From assembly GCA_903970405.1 (NCBI GenBank), contig CAJCIT010000075.1, forward strand, positions 1 through 44,209: a DNA stretch of 44,209 nucleotides, written 5' to 3'. This stretch comes from Acidobacteriaceae bacterium. Lineage in GTDB: Bacteria; Acidobacteriota; Terriglobia; Bryobacterales; Bryobacteraceae. Both the position numbers and the translations under genes were made by a program. Below are positions 23,970-34,202 of this stretch, piece after piece. The stretch's first letter is position 1. Each line of letters opens with the position of its first letter. The notes under the pieces are model-generated. The model searched no databases and had not been told where the DNA came from. It saw only the letters and a program-made list of their open reading frames with translations.

Positions 23970-24715
23970 ATGACGATCAAAGACGATGTTGTGGTGGACC
24001 TGGCGACGGCAACCGGTCCCATGCGCACGCACATGTTCCGCCCCGCCGAGGAAGGTCAATACCCCGGCATCGTTCTCTTCTCCGAGATCTTCCAGGTCAC
24101 CGGCCCCATTCGCCGGACGGCGGCGTTGCTGGCCGGACACGGATACGTGGTGGCGGCGCCAGAGATTTATCACGAACTGGAAGCGGTGGGAACTGTGCTG
24201 CCTTACGACCAGGCGGGTTCCGATCGAGGCAATCTGGACAAATACGAAAAAGAGCTCTCTTCGTACGATGCCGATGCGCGGGCCGCGCTCGATCATTTGA
24301 AATCACGCCTGGATTGCAACGGACGCTTGGGCGTGCTCGGGATCTGCCTTGGCGGCCATCTTGCCTTCCGTGCCGCTTTCCAGGCTGACGTGCGGGCAGC
24401 GGTTTGTTTTTATGCCACTGACCTGCATTCGGGAACGTGGGCAAGGGCAAGAAAGACAATTCGCTGAGTCGGGCAAGCGAGATCGGGGGCGAGCTGCTGC
24501 ATATCTGGGGGCGGCAGGATCCGCATGTGCCGCTCGAAGGCAGGAACCTCATCAAAGCGCGGCTGGAAGACGCCGGCGTTTCATTTCAGTGGCACGAATT
24601 GAACGGCGCCCACGCGTTTCTGCGCGATGAAGGCTACCGATACGATCCGGCGCTGGCCCGGCAATGCTATGGTCTGGCGCTGGAGCTGTTCCACCGGCGG
24701 CTGGCGATCGGGTGA
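23970..24715 (+). pseudogene. Dienelactone hydrolase with single-base frameshift
   Basis: The N-terminal part reads to residue 155 or so and includes LGVLGICLGGHLAFRAAF with the nucleophile Cys. Near 24437 one base appears to be missing (the expected TTG of LGKGKK reads TG). After it the family continues in the next frame: HIWGRQDPHVPLEGR with the Asp and LNGAHAFLRDEGY with the His. The full triad survives, so this may be a sequencing error or a recent mutation. If intact it would be a cytoplasmic alpha/beta hydrolase of about 248 residues. It is convergent with the nitrilase gene. Confidence 0.8.
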
Positions 24716-24749
24716 CGGCGGTTGAGAGGCCAAGTGAGATTGGCTCGGT

Positions 24750-25616
24750 TTAAGAAGGACCGGGCGGGAATAAGTCAGGCCGCGCGGAATGGCCCGCCAC
24801 ATCGAGATCGAACTTACCCCGCTGGATTTCGTCCAGATCGATGTCCGCGACAGCCAGCCCCTCTCCGGACAGGGGCCCAGCGACGATATCGCCAGTCGGC
24901 GCCGCAATCAGGCTGGCGCCGTCGATGGTGCCGCCGGCATCCTGTAAGTCCTCCTCCCAATCCTCTTTCGTCAGGCACTGACAAGCACTCAACACGAAGC
25001 ATCGTCCCTCATACGCAATGTGGCGCATACTCGTCTTCCAGATCTCTCGTGCATCCACCGTCGGCGCGCACCACAGTTCCACATTCTGTTCGTACAGACG
25101 CTGCCGGTAAAGCGGCATATAGTTCTCCCAGCAGATGGCAATGCCGATGCGGCCGATGGCGGTCTCCACCACCTTGATGTCGGCGGCATGTCCCTGTCCC
25201 CACAAATACCGTTCAGCCGCGGTGGGCATCAGCTTGCGATGCCGGAACCGCAGTCCGCGATCTGGCGTAAACAGGAGTCCAGAGCAGTAGAGCGTGGTTC
25301 CGGCGCGCTCCACCACACCGATGACGATATGCAGGTTGAGCTCTTGTGCCCAAGCGGCGAGCTGCTCAGTTTCCGGGCCAGGACATGTAACAGCGGCCTT
25401 CGCATATCTAAGAAAAAGATCGCGGCCTTCTTCGGAACGATTCCCAACCGTAACGCCGAACGTGAGTCCCTTCGGATAGCCGCCGAGCAGCGCTTCGGGG
25501 AAAACGATCAACCCCACGCCTTGCGCCGCCGCCATACGGCAGACGCTCTCCACCTTGGCGAGTGTAGCGCGCGTATCGAAGAGCAAGGAGCCGAGCTGGG
25601 CAACGGAGACTTTCAC
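24750..25616 (-). CDS. Nitrilase (carbon-nitrogen hydrolase)
   Basis: 288-residue enzyme with the nitrilase triad: Glu in LIVFPEALLGGYPKG, Lys in FRHRKLMPTAAERYLW and Cys in GIAICWENYMPLYR. The wording CWENYMPL is that of true nitrilases rather than amidases. It probably turns nitriles into acids and ammonia; substrate unknown. It is shorter than many nitrilases, which run beyond 300 residues, because the C-terminal tail is brief (SARPDLFPPGPS). No pathway partners are nearby. Confidence 0.85.
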   Translation of the reverse strand: MKVSVAQLGSLLFDTRATLAKVESVCRMAAAQGVGLIVFPEALLGGYPKGLTFGVTVGNRSEEGRDLFLRYAKAAVTCPGPETEQLAAWAQELNLHIVIGVVERAGTTLYCSGLLFTPDRGLRFRHRKLMPTAAERYLWGQGHAADIKVVETAIGRIGIAICWENYMPLYRQRLYEQNVELWCAPTVDAREIWKTSMRHIAYEGRCFVLSACQCLTKEDWEEDLQDAGGTIDGASLIAAPTGDIVAGPLSGEGLAVADIDLDEIQRGKFDLDVAGHSARPDLFPPGPS

Positions 25617-25682
25617 AGGATTGAGGTTAGCGCGCGGGTGGCTTTGGCGTCACGCTTAGCGGCGTAATCCTGATCTCCCCCC

Positions 25683-25763
25683 GGAGCTGCTGGGAAGGCG
25701 AGCGGTGCGCGCATCCTGCTCCCCGGCATCATCTACAACTACGAGGCCGATGCGTTTCCGGGA
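25683..25763 (+). pseudogene. Fragment of an SDR-type NAD(P)-binding gene
   Basis: In one frame the DNA reads GAAGKASGARILLPGIIYNY and then EADAFPGWN. This looks like the ARILLPGxIYNYGPDAFP segment of NAD-dependent epimerase/dehydratase-like proteins. No other part of the gene is present, and a repeat-B half-hairpin follows directly. It is a small relic seen by reading, not by alignment. Confidence 0.55.
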
Positions 25764-25774
25764 TGGAATCCTTC

Positions 25775-25793
25775 GGCCGACTGTCAATCGGCC
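25775..25793. repeat. Half unit of REP-like repeat B
   Basis: GGCCGActgtcaaTCGGCC matches the first hairpin of the unit at 3984. The second hairpin is missing. It follows the SDR fragment and precedes rfaE2. Confidence 0.5.
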
Positions 25794-25810
25794 ACATACA
25801 ATAAAATGTG

Positions 25811-26311
25811 ATGGGTCGTTTCTATTCGCGTGCTGAATTGGTGCGTCAGCGACAGTCTTGGCGGCAGCAGGGCAAAGTTGTGGTATTCACCAATGGGTGC
25901 TATGACATTCTGCACCCCGGCCACATCCGGCTTTTGGAACGCGCCCGGTCACTGGGCGATGTTCTGATTCTGGCTCTCAATACCGATTCCAGCGTGCAGC
26001 GCCTGAAGGGGCGCTCCCGTCCCTTCTTCTCCGAATCGGCCCGTTCAGAGATTGCTTTGCATCTCGAAGCCGTCGATGCCGTGACGCTCTTCGATGAAGA
26101 CACGCCTCGTGAGCTGATTGCGGCACTGCTGCCGGACGTGCTGGTGAAAGGCGCCGATTGGTCCCACTTCATCGCGGGCCGGGAAGAGGTAGAAGCGGCG
26201 GGAGGGCAGGTGCTGGCGCTGCCCCTGGAACCCGGCTACTCGACGACGAACATTGCCGACAACGTGATTGCGCGTTACTCCGGAGCCGCGCTGCCGCAAC
26301 AAACCACGTGA
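25811..26311 (+). CDS. rfaE2: Heptose-1-phosphate adenylyltransferase
   Basis: 166-residue nucleotidyltransferase equal to the C-terminal half of E. coli HldE. The HxGH motif is in FTNGCYDILHPGHIRLLERA, followed by LALNTDSSVQRLKG and GYSTTNIADNVIARY. It adds AMP to D-glycero-beta-D-manno-heptose 1-phosphate to give ADP-heptose for lipopolysaccharide core. The kinase half is not here. The start could be GTG 25808 or ATG 25811. Its TGA overlaps the GTG of mfd in GTGA. Confidence 0.87.
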   Translation: MGRFYSRAELVRQRQSWRQQGKVVVFTNGCYDILHPGHIRLLERARSLGDVLILALNTDSSVQRLKGRSRPFFSESARSEIALHLEAVDAVTLFDEDTPRELIAALLPDVLVKGADWSHFIAGREEVEAAGGQVLALPLEPGYSTTNIADNVIARYSGAALPQQTT

Positions 26312-29300
26312 CGCATCCCGCAATCCGAGAACTGTTCCAGGCGGCCGCCCGCCAGCCCGCCTTCACCAACCTGCTCCGCGCCATCACCAGGGGCGAGCGC
26401 GGTCCCTTCACTCTTTCCGGACTCGGTGCCACGGCAAAGGCCCTTTATCTGGTGCTCCTTTACCAGGCCACCGAAAAGCCGCTGCTGATACTCTGTGACG
26501 GCAACAAGGAGGCCGAATCGCTGATTGAGCCAGTGGAAACGTTCTTCCATCTGCTCTTTGACAACCGTGACCTCGCCGCGCCGCACTTGATCCCTGCTCT
26601 GGATGTGATGCCGCACCAGCGACTTTCGCCGCACAGCGAAATCGCTGAAAAACGGGCCATCGGACTGTGGCGCCTGGCCACGCAACGCGTGCCCCTCACC
26701 ATCACGCCGATAGCCTCAGCCCTCCTGCGCACGGAAGGCGCCGAATTTTACCGGCAACTCGCGCTGCACCTCCGGACCGGCGAGGAAGTTCCGCTGCAAA
26801 CTCTCCTCCAGCACCTGGAATCCATTGGCTACCGCCTGCGTGAGCCCGTCGAGATGACCGGCGAATACTCCTTGCGCGGCGGCATTCTGGATGTCTTCCC
26901 CGCTGAAGCCTCGAAGCCCGTGCGTATTGAGTTTTTCGGCGACGAGGTGGAATCGATTCGGCGCTTCGACGTTGAATCGCAACGGTCTATCCTCAAGCTA
27001 AACGCCGTTCAACTATTACCTCTGCTTGAGTACCCCAAATCGAAGGAACTGCTGCGCGAACTGAGTGACGCTGTCGCCGCCGCTCAAGACGACGACGGCT
27101 CCATGAACATGTCCCTCGCCATGCCAGGCGACGTCTTCCCGGGCTGGGAATATCTCGTGCCGCTTGTGCGTTCCCGCTCTGAGAGCCTGCTTTCACTGGT
27201 TAAGGATGCCATCGTCATTCTAGATGAGCCGGCAGCCATTCAATCGGCCACCGATCGCTTGTGGAAGCGCTTGGCGGAACCCGACCGTCCCGCTCCCATC
27301 GCCCCGGAACTCAATTTCCTGACCTGGGACGAGCTTGCAAAGACACTTGAGCTTAGGACAGTTATCTCATTGGAAAAACTGGATTTACAACTTGATCTGG
27401 AACCTTCCGTAAACGCCCCCGACTGGGCTGTCATCGAAGACGACGACGCGAACGTTTATCCCACTCAATCTCAGCCCTCACAGTCGCGCTTCCACATCCC
27501 CACGCAACCGTCCATGTCCGTGAACGGCAACATGCCGCGGGCTGTGAAAGAGGCCCAGACGCTTGTCAGTCAAGGCAACCGGGTGGCCTTTTTCGCCAGT
27601 TCCTCGGGCGAACTCGAACGCCTGGCCGATGTGCTGGAGGAATACTCGACGCCCTATCAGATTGGCGCCGAATCGACTGACGGACGCTCGTCGCTCACCG
27701 ATCGCATCTACCACGCGGGTGCCGTCGCCAGCATTTATCTGATCAAGGGCGCGGTTCGGCGCGGAACCATTCTGGTGGATTCGCGCCTCGCCATCCTCGG
27801 CACGGACGATCTCTTTGAAACCTCCGACCTGGTCGCCCGCCAGCCTTCGAAGAGTGCCCTAGCCGCCTTTGCCGCCGACATCGCCGATCTGAAACCGGGC
27901 GATTACGTGGTCCACAGCACGCATGGCGTGGGCCAATTCCTGGGCATCCGTGAAATCACCCAGGGCGACCAAAAGGGCGACTTCATGCTACTGGAATACG
28001 CCGGCGAATCGAAACTCTATGTGCCGCTGACCCGGCTCGATCTGGTCCAGAAGTTTCGCGGAGCGGGCGAAGCCAAGCCTTCGCTGGACAGGCTAGGCGG
28101 GGCTTCGTGGTCAAAAACGAAGACCCGCGTCAAGGCCAAGATGCGCGACATGGCCGACGAGTTGTTGAAGCTCTACGCTCAGCGCCGCATGGCCCAGGGC
28201 TTCTCGTTCTCCACAGATAGCAACTGGCAGCGCGAATTCGAAGATGCCTTCGAGTACACGCCCACTCGCGACCAGGTGACGGTGGTGACCCAGATCAAAG
28301 CCGATATGGAAGCCGAGCAACCCATGGACCGCCTGCTGTGCGGCGATGTCGGCTTCGGCAAAACCGAAGTGGCCATGCGCGCCGCGTTCAAGGCCTTGGG
28401 CGATGGCAAGCAGGTTGCCGTTCTGGCGCCGACCACCGTCCTGGCCTTCCAACACTTTGAGACCTTTAAGCGGCGCTTCGCCTCATTCCCGGTTCGCATC
28501 GATCTGGTCAGCCGCTTCCGCACCGCCAAAGAAGTGAAGGCTACCCTGGAAGACGTGGCCGCCGGCAAGGTGGACGTGTTGATTGGCACTCACCGCCTGC
28601 TTTCGAAGGATGTCATCTTTCATGACCTGGGTCTTCTGGTCATTGATGAGGAGCAGCGCTTCGGCGTGAAGCACAAGGAGCGCCTCAAAGAGATGCGCCA
28701 CAACGTGGATGTGCTGACGATGTCCGCCACTCCGATTCCGCGCACGTTGCATATGTCTCTGCTGGGGCTCCGCGACATGTCCGTGATTGAGACGCCCCCA
28801 AAGGACCGCCTCACCATTAACACCGTGGTGGCGCACTTCAATGCCGATCTCATCAAAAACGCAATTGAACAGGAGGCCGCCCGCCAGGGCCAGGTCTACT
28901 TCGTCCACAACCGCGTGGACACGATTTACCAGCGCGCGGCCTTCATTCAGCAGCTCGTCCCCAACGTCCGCATCGGCGTCGGCCACGGACAGATGGGAGA
29001 TTCGGAACTGGAGAAGGTACTGCTCGGCTTCATGCGCCATGAGTACGATGTCTTCGTCTCCACAACTATCGTCGAGAACGGCATCGACATTCCCCTCGCT
29101 AATACGATCATCATTGAAAACTCCGAACGCTATGGCTTAAGTGAGCTTTATCAATTGCGCGGGCGCGTAGGCCGTTCGAACCGGCGCGCCTATGCCTACC
29201 TGCTGGTTCCCGCCGATACGCAGTTGAGCGAAATCGCCAGAAAGCGCCTGGCTGCGCTCAAGGAGTTCAGCGATCTCGGCGCCGGTTTCAAGATCGCCGC

Positions 29301-29898
29301 GCTCGACCTTGAACTGCGCGGGGCGGGCAACCTGCTCGGCGGCGAGCAGCATGGCCACATTGAGGCGGTTGGCTACGACACCTATATCCGGCTGCTGGAA
29401 GAGACCGTTCGCGAACTGAAGGGCGAGGAGGTGCCGCTTGAGATCCATGCGTCCATCAATCTCAGCCTGGAGATCCGGATTCCCTCCTCTTATATCGCCG
29501 AGGAGACGCAACGCCTAAAGTCCTACAAGCGAATTGCCGATGTTAAGGACGAAGCAGGCGCCAAACGTGTCCTGGACGAATTGGCCGATCGTTATGGCCC
29601 CGTGCCGGATGAGGTTGGCAACCTGGTCCAGTTTTCGCTGCTGAAGAGCTTCGCCGAACGCGTTGGCGTGGAGTCGGTGGATCGGCGCCAGGGGTATCTG
29701 AACATCAAATTTCACCCGCAATCCAAGGTTGATCCGCTCAAGCTGATGACGTTGGTTAAGAGCGAAGCGGGGGTTCAATTCACGCCGGCGGGAGTTCTCC
29801 GCCTGCCCGTCTCTCTGGGATTGACTCCCGACGCTCTTCTGGTTCAGGTCAAGAACGGCCTTTTGCGGTTGGTTTCGGAAGAGACAGTGGCGCAGTAA
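26308..29898 (+). CDS. mfd: Transcription-repair coupling factor
   Basis: Full-length Mfd of 1196 residues. It pushes stalled RNA polymerase off DNA and recruits UvrA. The UvrB-like N-terminal region, with VEMTGEYSLRGGILDVFPAE, is followed by the RNA polymerase-interacting domain GDYVVHSTHGVGQFLG near residue 530. Next come the helicase motifs: GDVGFGKTEVAMRA (about 679-692), VIDEEQRFGVKHKE (DEEQ at 780), TMSATPIPRTLHMS, and QLRGRVGRSNRRAYAY. The C-terminal domain contains ALDLELRGAGNLLGGEQHGH and the TRCF domain. GTG 26308 gives a 4-base overlap with rfaE2. Confidence 0.95.
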   Translation: MTHPAIRELFQAAARQPAFTNLLRAITRGERGPFTLSGLGATAKALYLVLLYQATEKPLLILCDGNKEAESLIEPVETFFHLLFDNRDLAAPHLIPALDVMPHQRLSPHSEIAEKRAIGLWRLATQRVPLTITPIASALLRTEGAEFYRQLALHLRTGEEVPLQTLLQHLESIGYRLREPVEMTGEYSLRGGILDVFPAEASKPVRIEFFGDEVESIRRFDVESQRSILKLNAVQLLPLLEYPKSKELLRELSDAVAAAQDDDGSMNMSLAMPGDVFPGWEYLVPLVRSRSESLLSLVKDAIVILDEPAAIQSATDRLWKRLAEPDRPAPIAPELNFLTWDELAKTLELRTVISLEKLDLQLDLEPSVNAPDWAVIEDDDANVYPTQSQPSQSRFHIPTQPSMSVNGNMPRAVKEAQTLVSQGNRVAFFASSSGELERLADVLEEYSTPYQIGAESTDGRSSLTDRIYHAGAVASIYLIKGAVRRGTILVDSRLAILGTDDLFETSDLVARQPSKSALAAFAADIADLKPGDYVVHSTHGVGQFLGIREITQGDQKGDFMLLEYAGESKLYVPLTRLDLVQKFRGAGEAKPSLDRLGGASWSKTKTRVKAKMRDMADELLKLYAQRRMAQGFSFSTDSNWQREFEDAFEYTPTRDQVTVVTQIKADMEAEQPMDRLLCGDVGFGKTEVAMRAAFKALGDGKQVAVLAPTTVLAFQHFETFKRRFASFPVRIDLVSRFRTAKEVKATLEDVAAGKVDVLIGTHRLLSKDVIFHDLGLLVIDEEQRFGVKHKERLKEMRHNVDVLTMSATPIPRTLHMSLLGLRDMSVIETPPKDRLTINTVVAHFNADLIKNAIEQEAARQGQVYFVHNRVDTIYQRAAFIQQLVPNVRIGVGHGQMGDSELEKVLLGFMRHEYDVFVSTTIVENGIDIPLANTIIIENSERYGLSELYQLRGRVGRSNRRAYAYLLVPADTQLSEIARKRLAALKEFSDLGAGFKIAALDLELRGAGNLLGGEQHGHIEAVGYDTYIRLLEETVRELKGEEVPLEIHASINLSLEIRIPSSYIAEETQRLKSYKRIADVKDEAGAKRVLDELADRYGPVPDEVGNLVQFSLLKSFAERVGVESVDRRQGYLNIKFHPQSKVDPLKLMTLVKSEAGVQFTPAGVLRLPVSLGLTPDALLVQVKNGLLRLVSEETVAQ

Positions 29899-30142
29899 GC
29901 TCAGCGGTAAGCATTCTCGGTTCGGTCGTCATGATTAGCCGAAAGCCGGCAAAGTCTGAATTGTGTATGAATTTCTTGTGGAAGACTCTAGACTATTACT
30001 GAGGGGTTCGATTGTGGCCTCTGGTAAGCGCTAGCTTCGAAATGGGCAGTTCCGCCCTCACAGAGTGAGATACGGCATTCTATTCAAGCACTCTGGAGTC
30101 TTGCTCCTAATGGTTGGGGCGCAGCCTGCCGACTGAAATAAT

Positions 30143-30170
30143 GGCCGTCCGATGCAACAGAGAGACGGCC
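30143..30170 (+). promoter_or_regulatory. Stem-loop before histidine kinase start
   Basis: GGCCGTC (30143-30149) pairs with GACGGCC (30164-30170), 9 bases before ATG 30180. No Shine-Dalgarno is visible between them. The 281-base gap from mfd holds no other recognisable feature. Confidence 0.25.
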
Positions 30171-30179
30171 TATTGACCG

Positions 30180-33100
30180 ATGTTCGCCACGAACCAGAAA
30201 TGTAGCCACGTTGACTGCGGCGCTCCGACACCGCACACCCGAAGCCGGCGCATCCTCCAATGGCGGCGGCAAGCCGGCGCAATTCCGTTGCTGGCGCTCC
30301 TTGCCGCAAGCCAACTCTCCGCCGGCCCGCCACACGCCGAAATACACTCCATCGCCGAGTTGTTGTCCCTGACGAATGAGGAAGCCAGCCGCCAGTTCCC
30401 GGTGCACCTTCGCGGCATCGTCACGGTAAACAGCCCAGCCCGATATGAAAGTTTCGTGCAGGAGGGGAAGTTGGGGGTGTACGTTGCAAACAGCCCGGAC
30501 GACACGCTTCAGGCCTCCGAAGGGGACCTGGTTGACATCATTGGCGTCTCGAAAAGGGGCGAGTATGCGCCCATCGTGGCGCCCAGGAAAGTAGTGGTTC
30601 TGGGCCACCCGGGGATGCCCGCCCCCATCCCCGCCAATGAGGCAGATCTACAGAACGACCGTTACCCCAACGCCTGGGTGGAGGTGGAAGGTGAAGTCAC
30701 AGCGGTGCGCGACGCGAATTTTCGCGGTCAGCTCCTCGACCTCAAAATTGGCGGCCAGCGCTTCCAGATCGACGCGGACCCGAATGACTTCAGCTCCAAG
30801 GATGTCCGTCTGGGGGCCATCGTCCGTGTCCGGGCCGTCCTTGGCTGCTATTCAAACTATCAGGGAGAGCGCCTTCGCCCCCAGCTGTATTTGCGCAGCA
30901 GGAACGATTTCGATGTCGTGCGCCCGGGGAGAACCAAGTGGCCCGACATCCCTCTCACCGATCTCAGCCGCCTCCTTCGCTACCACGGCGTTGGCCACAT
31001 CGGAGATCTCATCCACGTTCGCGGCACTGTCACGTTGCTCGGAGCGGAAGACCGGTTGCACATCCAGGATGGCCAGACGGCCCTGAGCGCCGATCCGTCC
31101 GCGGCCGCCGGCGCGGCCGTTGGGGATTGCCTTGAACTCATCGGATTCCTGGACCACCGTCCCCCGTTCGGTCTTTGGCTCGAAGGCGCCATGGGGCGCA
31201 AATGCGCTCAGCCACTGGCCATAGCGCCGTTCAAAGCCAATGAAGACCAAATTGTCTCTCCCAACGCCGGGGGCCTGCTGATTGAGATGGAGGGAACGGT
31301 GGTCCAGCAGTCGAACGGTCTCCGCTCCGATATCCTGTACTTGGTCACCACCGAAACATATAAGCTTCCCTTTGTAGCCGAGCTGTTCCATCCTAGCGGC
31401 AAAGCCGCCCTTCCCCGCTTTTTATCCGGCGACCGCGTCAGAGTTACCGGCGTTTATGACGTGGACGAAGTCCGCAGCGGCCTACAGGGCACGAGCAGGC
31501 GCATTATTCTTCGCACGAAGGACGACGTGCGATTGACGTTTCGCGCGCCTTGGTGGAGGCGCGCTCCCTGGTTTGAGGTCGCCTCGGGCGCTCTAAGTTT
31601 CCTGAGCTTGTTATTCATTTGGAATCTGGCCCTGAGGCGCGAGGTCAGGCGCAAAACATCCGCGCTCGAGGAGCAGTCATTGGCGCTGATCGATGCCCGC
31701 GACCGCGCTGAAGCCGGCGCCCGCGTCAAATCGGACTTCCTCTCCACCATGAGCCACGAGATTCGGACTCCGCTCAACGGCGTCATCGGCATGACATACC
31801 TGCTGCTCGACACGCCGCTTAGCGCCGAGCAGCTTGATTTTGCGGCAACCATTAAGACCAGCGGCGAAGCCCTGTTGCACCTGATCAATGAGATTCTGGA
31901 CTTCTCCAAAATGGAGTCCGGAAAGCTCTCGCTTGAAGCCGTGGATTTTGATCTTCGGGATGTCGTCGAGCAATCGGTCGCGATCGTCATGGAGGACGCG
32001 CGAAAGAAGGACCTCGCCCTCGATGTCCTTGTCGCGGCGGACGTGCCGGAAGTAGTCAAAGGCGACCCGGCGCGCATCCGGCAGATCATCCTCAACCTGC
32101 TTTCGAATGCCATCAAATTCACTGACAACGGACGGGTCGGCATCAGTGTTCACTCGACGATGCGCGCTGCGGATCAGCCGCCGGCCGGTTCACCGGAAGC
32201 AGTTCGCCGCCCAGTGGCATGCCTCCGCTTTGAGATTACCGATACAGGCATCGGCATCAAGCCCGAGGCCGGGGGAGACCTCTTTCAAAGCTTTACCCAG
32301 GCAGACGCCTCCACCACGCGCCGTTTTGGAGGAACGGGCCTGGGCCTGGCGATTTCGAAACGCTTGGTCGAGTTGATGGGGGGCAAAATCGGCTATGAAA
32401 GCGAATTGAACCTGGGTAGCGCGTTCTGGTTTGAAGTACCCCTGGAAATCAATGAGAGTGAAGAGGATCAACCCGCCTTGCTCGAACGCGGCCTGAAGGG
32501 CCGGCGGGTATTGCTGGTAGACGATAATCCCGTCATCCGCCAAGTGGCCCGCCAGACGCTGGAGATTCACGGTGTGGAAGTGGCAGAGGCGTCGCCCAGC
32601 GGTGAAGCCCTCGAGATGATTGAGCGGGCCGCCCCGGTCCGCCCGTTTGACGCAGCTCTCATCGGTATTCAACTGCCGCAGATGGATGGCCTCGCGCTGG
32701 CGGGCCGCATCCGCCACCTGCATGCCGGAGAAAGTCTCGCTCTCCTGCTCCTGACCGCGCCGCTGAACCCTGTTGATCTGGCCAAGAGCGAGGAACTAGG
32801 AATCTCGGGCCAAGTGGCAAAACCGCTGCGAAGATCCGCCCTCCTCACCGAACTCTCCCGAGTTCTCGCCTCGCGGCCCAAAGCCGCAGCCCCGGCCGAT
32901 CCCCCTCCCGTCGCCCCGAAAGCTCCGCTGCGGGTGTTGCTGGCAGAAGACAATCTCGCGAATCAAAAACTCGCCAGGGCCATGCTTGAGCGGCTGGGTT
33001 GTCATGTTGACATCGTGGCGAACGGCGTTGAAGCGATTCGGGTTTCCACCAGAAGCAAGTTCGATGTGATCCTGATGGATTGCCAGATGCCGGAAATGGA

Positions 33101-33356
33101 CGGTTATTCGGCTACCGCTACTATCCGATCGGTGGAGGCCCGCCGGGGCGACCGCACGCCGATCATCGCGCTGACGGCGAGCGCTATGCAAGGCGATCGG
33201 GAGCGCTGCATGGAAGCGGGCATGGACGATTATCTGACAAAGCCCCTCGCGATCGAGACGCTCGCCGGTGCAATCTCCCGCTGGAGCCGGCGCTGCGAAG
33301 CGCTAACTAATCCGATAAGCGGGTACACAGTGAGCCGTGACAGGCGGAATGGATGA
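30180..33356 (+). CDS. Hybrid histidine kinase with two receiver domains
   Basis: 1058-residue sensor. A signal or anchor segment ([17 protein letters not shown]) precedes a periplasmic part of OB-like beta segments ([20 protein letters not shown] and similar), a membrane helix near residue 470 and a coiled coil. The HisKA domain has H526 in [10 protein letters not shown]. The HATPase has [19 protein letters not shown] and [13 protein letters not shown]1 (from about 775) keeps LLVDDNP and VAKPL but has Gly829 in LIGIQLP, where the acceptor Asp should be. REC2 is complete with D967 in [11 protein letters not shown]. The ligand is unknown. Confidence 0.9.
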   Translation: MFATNQKCSHVDCGAPTPHTRSRRILQWRRQAGAIPLLALLAASQLSAGPPHAEIHSIAELLSLTNEEASRQFPVHLRGIVTVNSPARYESFVQEGKLGVYVANSPDDTLQASEGDLVDIIGVSKRGEYAPIVAPRKVVVLGHPGMPAPIPANEADLQNDRYPNAWVEVEGEVTAVRDANFRGQLLDLKIGGQRFQIDADPNDFSSKDVRLGAIVRVRAVLGCYSNYQGERLRPQLYLRSRNDFDVVRPGRTKWPDIPLTDLSRLLRYHGVGHIGDLIHVRGTVTLLGAEDRLHIQDGQTALSADPSAAAGAAVGDCLELIGFLDHRPPFGLWLEGAMGRKCAQPLAIAPFKANEDQIVSPNAGGLLIEMEGTVVQQSNGLRSDILYLVTTETYKLPFVAELFHPSGKAALPRFLSGDRVRVTGVYDVDEVRSGLQGTSRRIILRTKDDVRLTFRAPWWRRAPWFEVASGALSFLSLLFIWNLALRREVRRKTSALEEQSLALIDARDRAEAGARVKSDFLSTMSHEIRTPLNGVIGMTYLLLDTPLSAEQLDFAATIKTSGEALLHLINEILDFSKMESGKLSLEAVDFDLRDVVEQSVAIVMEDARKKDLALDVLVAADVPEVVKGDPARIRQIILNLLSNAIKFTDNGRVGISVHSTMRAADQPPAGSPEAVRRPVACLRFEITDTGIGIKPEAGGDLFQSFTQADASTTRRFGGTGLGLAISKRLVELMGGKIGYESELNLGSAFWFEVPLEINESEEDQPALLERGLKGRRVLLVDDNPVIRQVARQTLEIHGVEVAEASPSGEALEMIERAAPVRPFDAALIGIQLPQMDGLALAGRIRHLHAGESLALLLLTAPLNPVDLAKSEELGISGQVAKPLRRSALLTELSRVLASRPKAAAPADPPPVAPKAPLRVLLAEDNLANQKLARAMLERLGCHVDIVANGVEAIRVSTRSKFDVILMDCQMPEMDGYSATATIRSVEARRGDRTPIIALTASAMQGDRERCMEAGMDDYLTKPLAIETLAGAISRWSRRCEALTNPISGYTVSRDRRNG

Positions 33357-33368
33357 GGTATCTCGCGT

Positions 33369-34169
33369 TTACCCGAGGGCCGCGCTGCGGCGCCACTTGG
33401 TGCGCGTATAGGCAATGCTGAAACCGTTGCGCTCGCCATTCCGTTGCGACGCGCTGCCAGGTTCCACCACCATCATCGCCACGCCGCAGCCGTGCTTCCG
33501 GGCGTAGTCGAGACGCGCCGCCAGCACCGCTCGCTGGGCGCCGTGGCCGCGCTCCTCCGCAATCGTGCTCGCCCCTGCCAGTAACGCGATGCCTTCATGA
33601 AGAAACAGTCCCGCCGCCGCAATGAACTCACGGCCCCTTTGAACCAGAAACGCGGCGTAACCTTCCGACGTCGCCATCATGTACGCCATTTCTTTGATCT
33701 GCGGCGCGAATTCCACGGCGTCGCTCCAGCCCAGCGCCAAAACCCGAGCGTAGTCGTCGAGGTCGTCGGCGCCTGCCACCCGAACCGTGAGTTCCGGATT
33801 CAAACGCACAGCCGGCTGGTTTTCGCGTAAATCCAGAAACAGAACATTTGACACTTCGCAGGGAATGTACCTCCGCTTGACCAGAGACTGGAGCAGCGGT
33901 ACGCCTGCCAGCGGACAGACCTCGTGATTCACCGCCGCTTGATGCCTTCCGAAGAACTCTTCGATCTTCGATAAAACCTCATCGGTGGCGGGCTCCAGAA
34001 TTCCAAGCCCGAAGGTCTGCGTGAGCGGCGAATTGGCGCCGTCGAACATCATGTAGACGCCATGACGGTGAGCCCACTCCGACCCCTGGCGCCGCGCTCC
34101 TACGAAAGCAGCGCCCGCGGCTCCCTCGGTCCGTTCCAGCCGTCGTGCCAGTTCAAGGTCCGCAAACAC
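33369..34169 (-). CDS. GNAT family N-acetyltransferase
   Basis: 266-residue protein. Residues about 120-266 form a GNAT domain: TVRVAGADDLDDYARVLALGW, then GIALLAGASTIAEERGHGAQ with the acetyl-CoA loop (ERGHGAQRA), and the GVAMMVVEPGSASQRNGERNG strand-helix ending with NGFSIAYTRTKW. The N-terminal half, which includes HGVYMMFDGANSPLTQTFGLG, matches two-domain members. Start is GTG. Substrate unknown. It is convergent with the kinase gene. Confidence 0.83.
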   Translation of the reverse strand: MFADLELARRLERTEGAAGAAFVGARRQGSEWAHRHGVYMMFDGANSPLTQTFGLGILEPATDEVLSKIEEFFGRHQAAVNHEVCPLAGVPLLQSLVKRRYIPCEVSNVLFLDLRENQPAVRLNPELTVRVAGADDLDDYARVLALGWSDAVEFAPQIKEMAYMMATSEGYAAFLVQRGREFIAAAGLFLHEGIALLAGASTIAEERGHGAQRAVLAARLDYARKHGCGVAMMVVEPGSASQRNGERNGFSIAYTRTKWRRSAALG

Positions 34170-34202
34170 AGCAACACTGTAGCACCGGGTCAGGCCCGAA
34201 GC

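Noticed and set aside
29990-30030. GGTTCGATT resembling a tRNA T-loop
   Set aside because: No pairing T-stem, acceptor stem or anticodon arm could be found around it.
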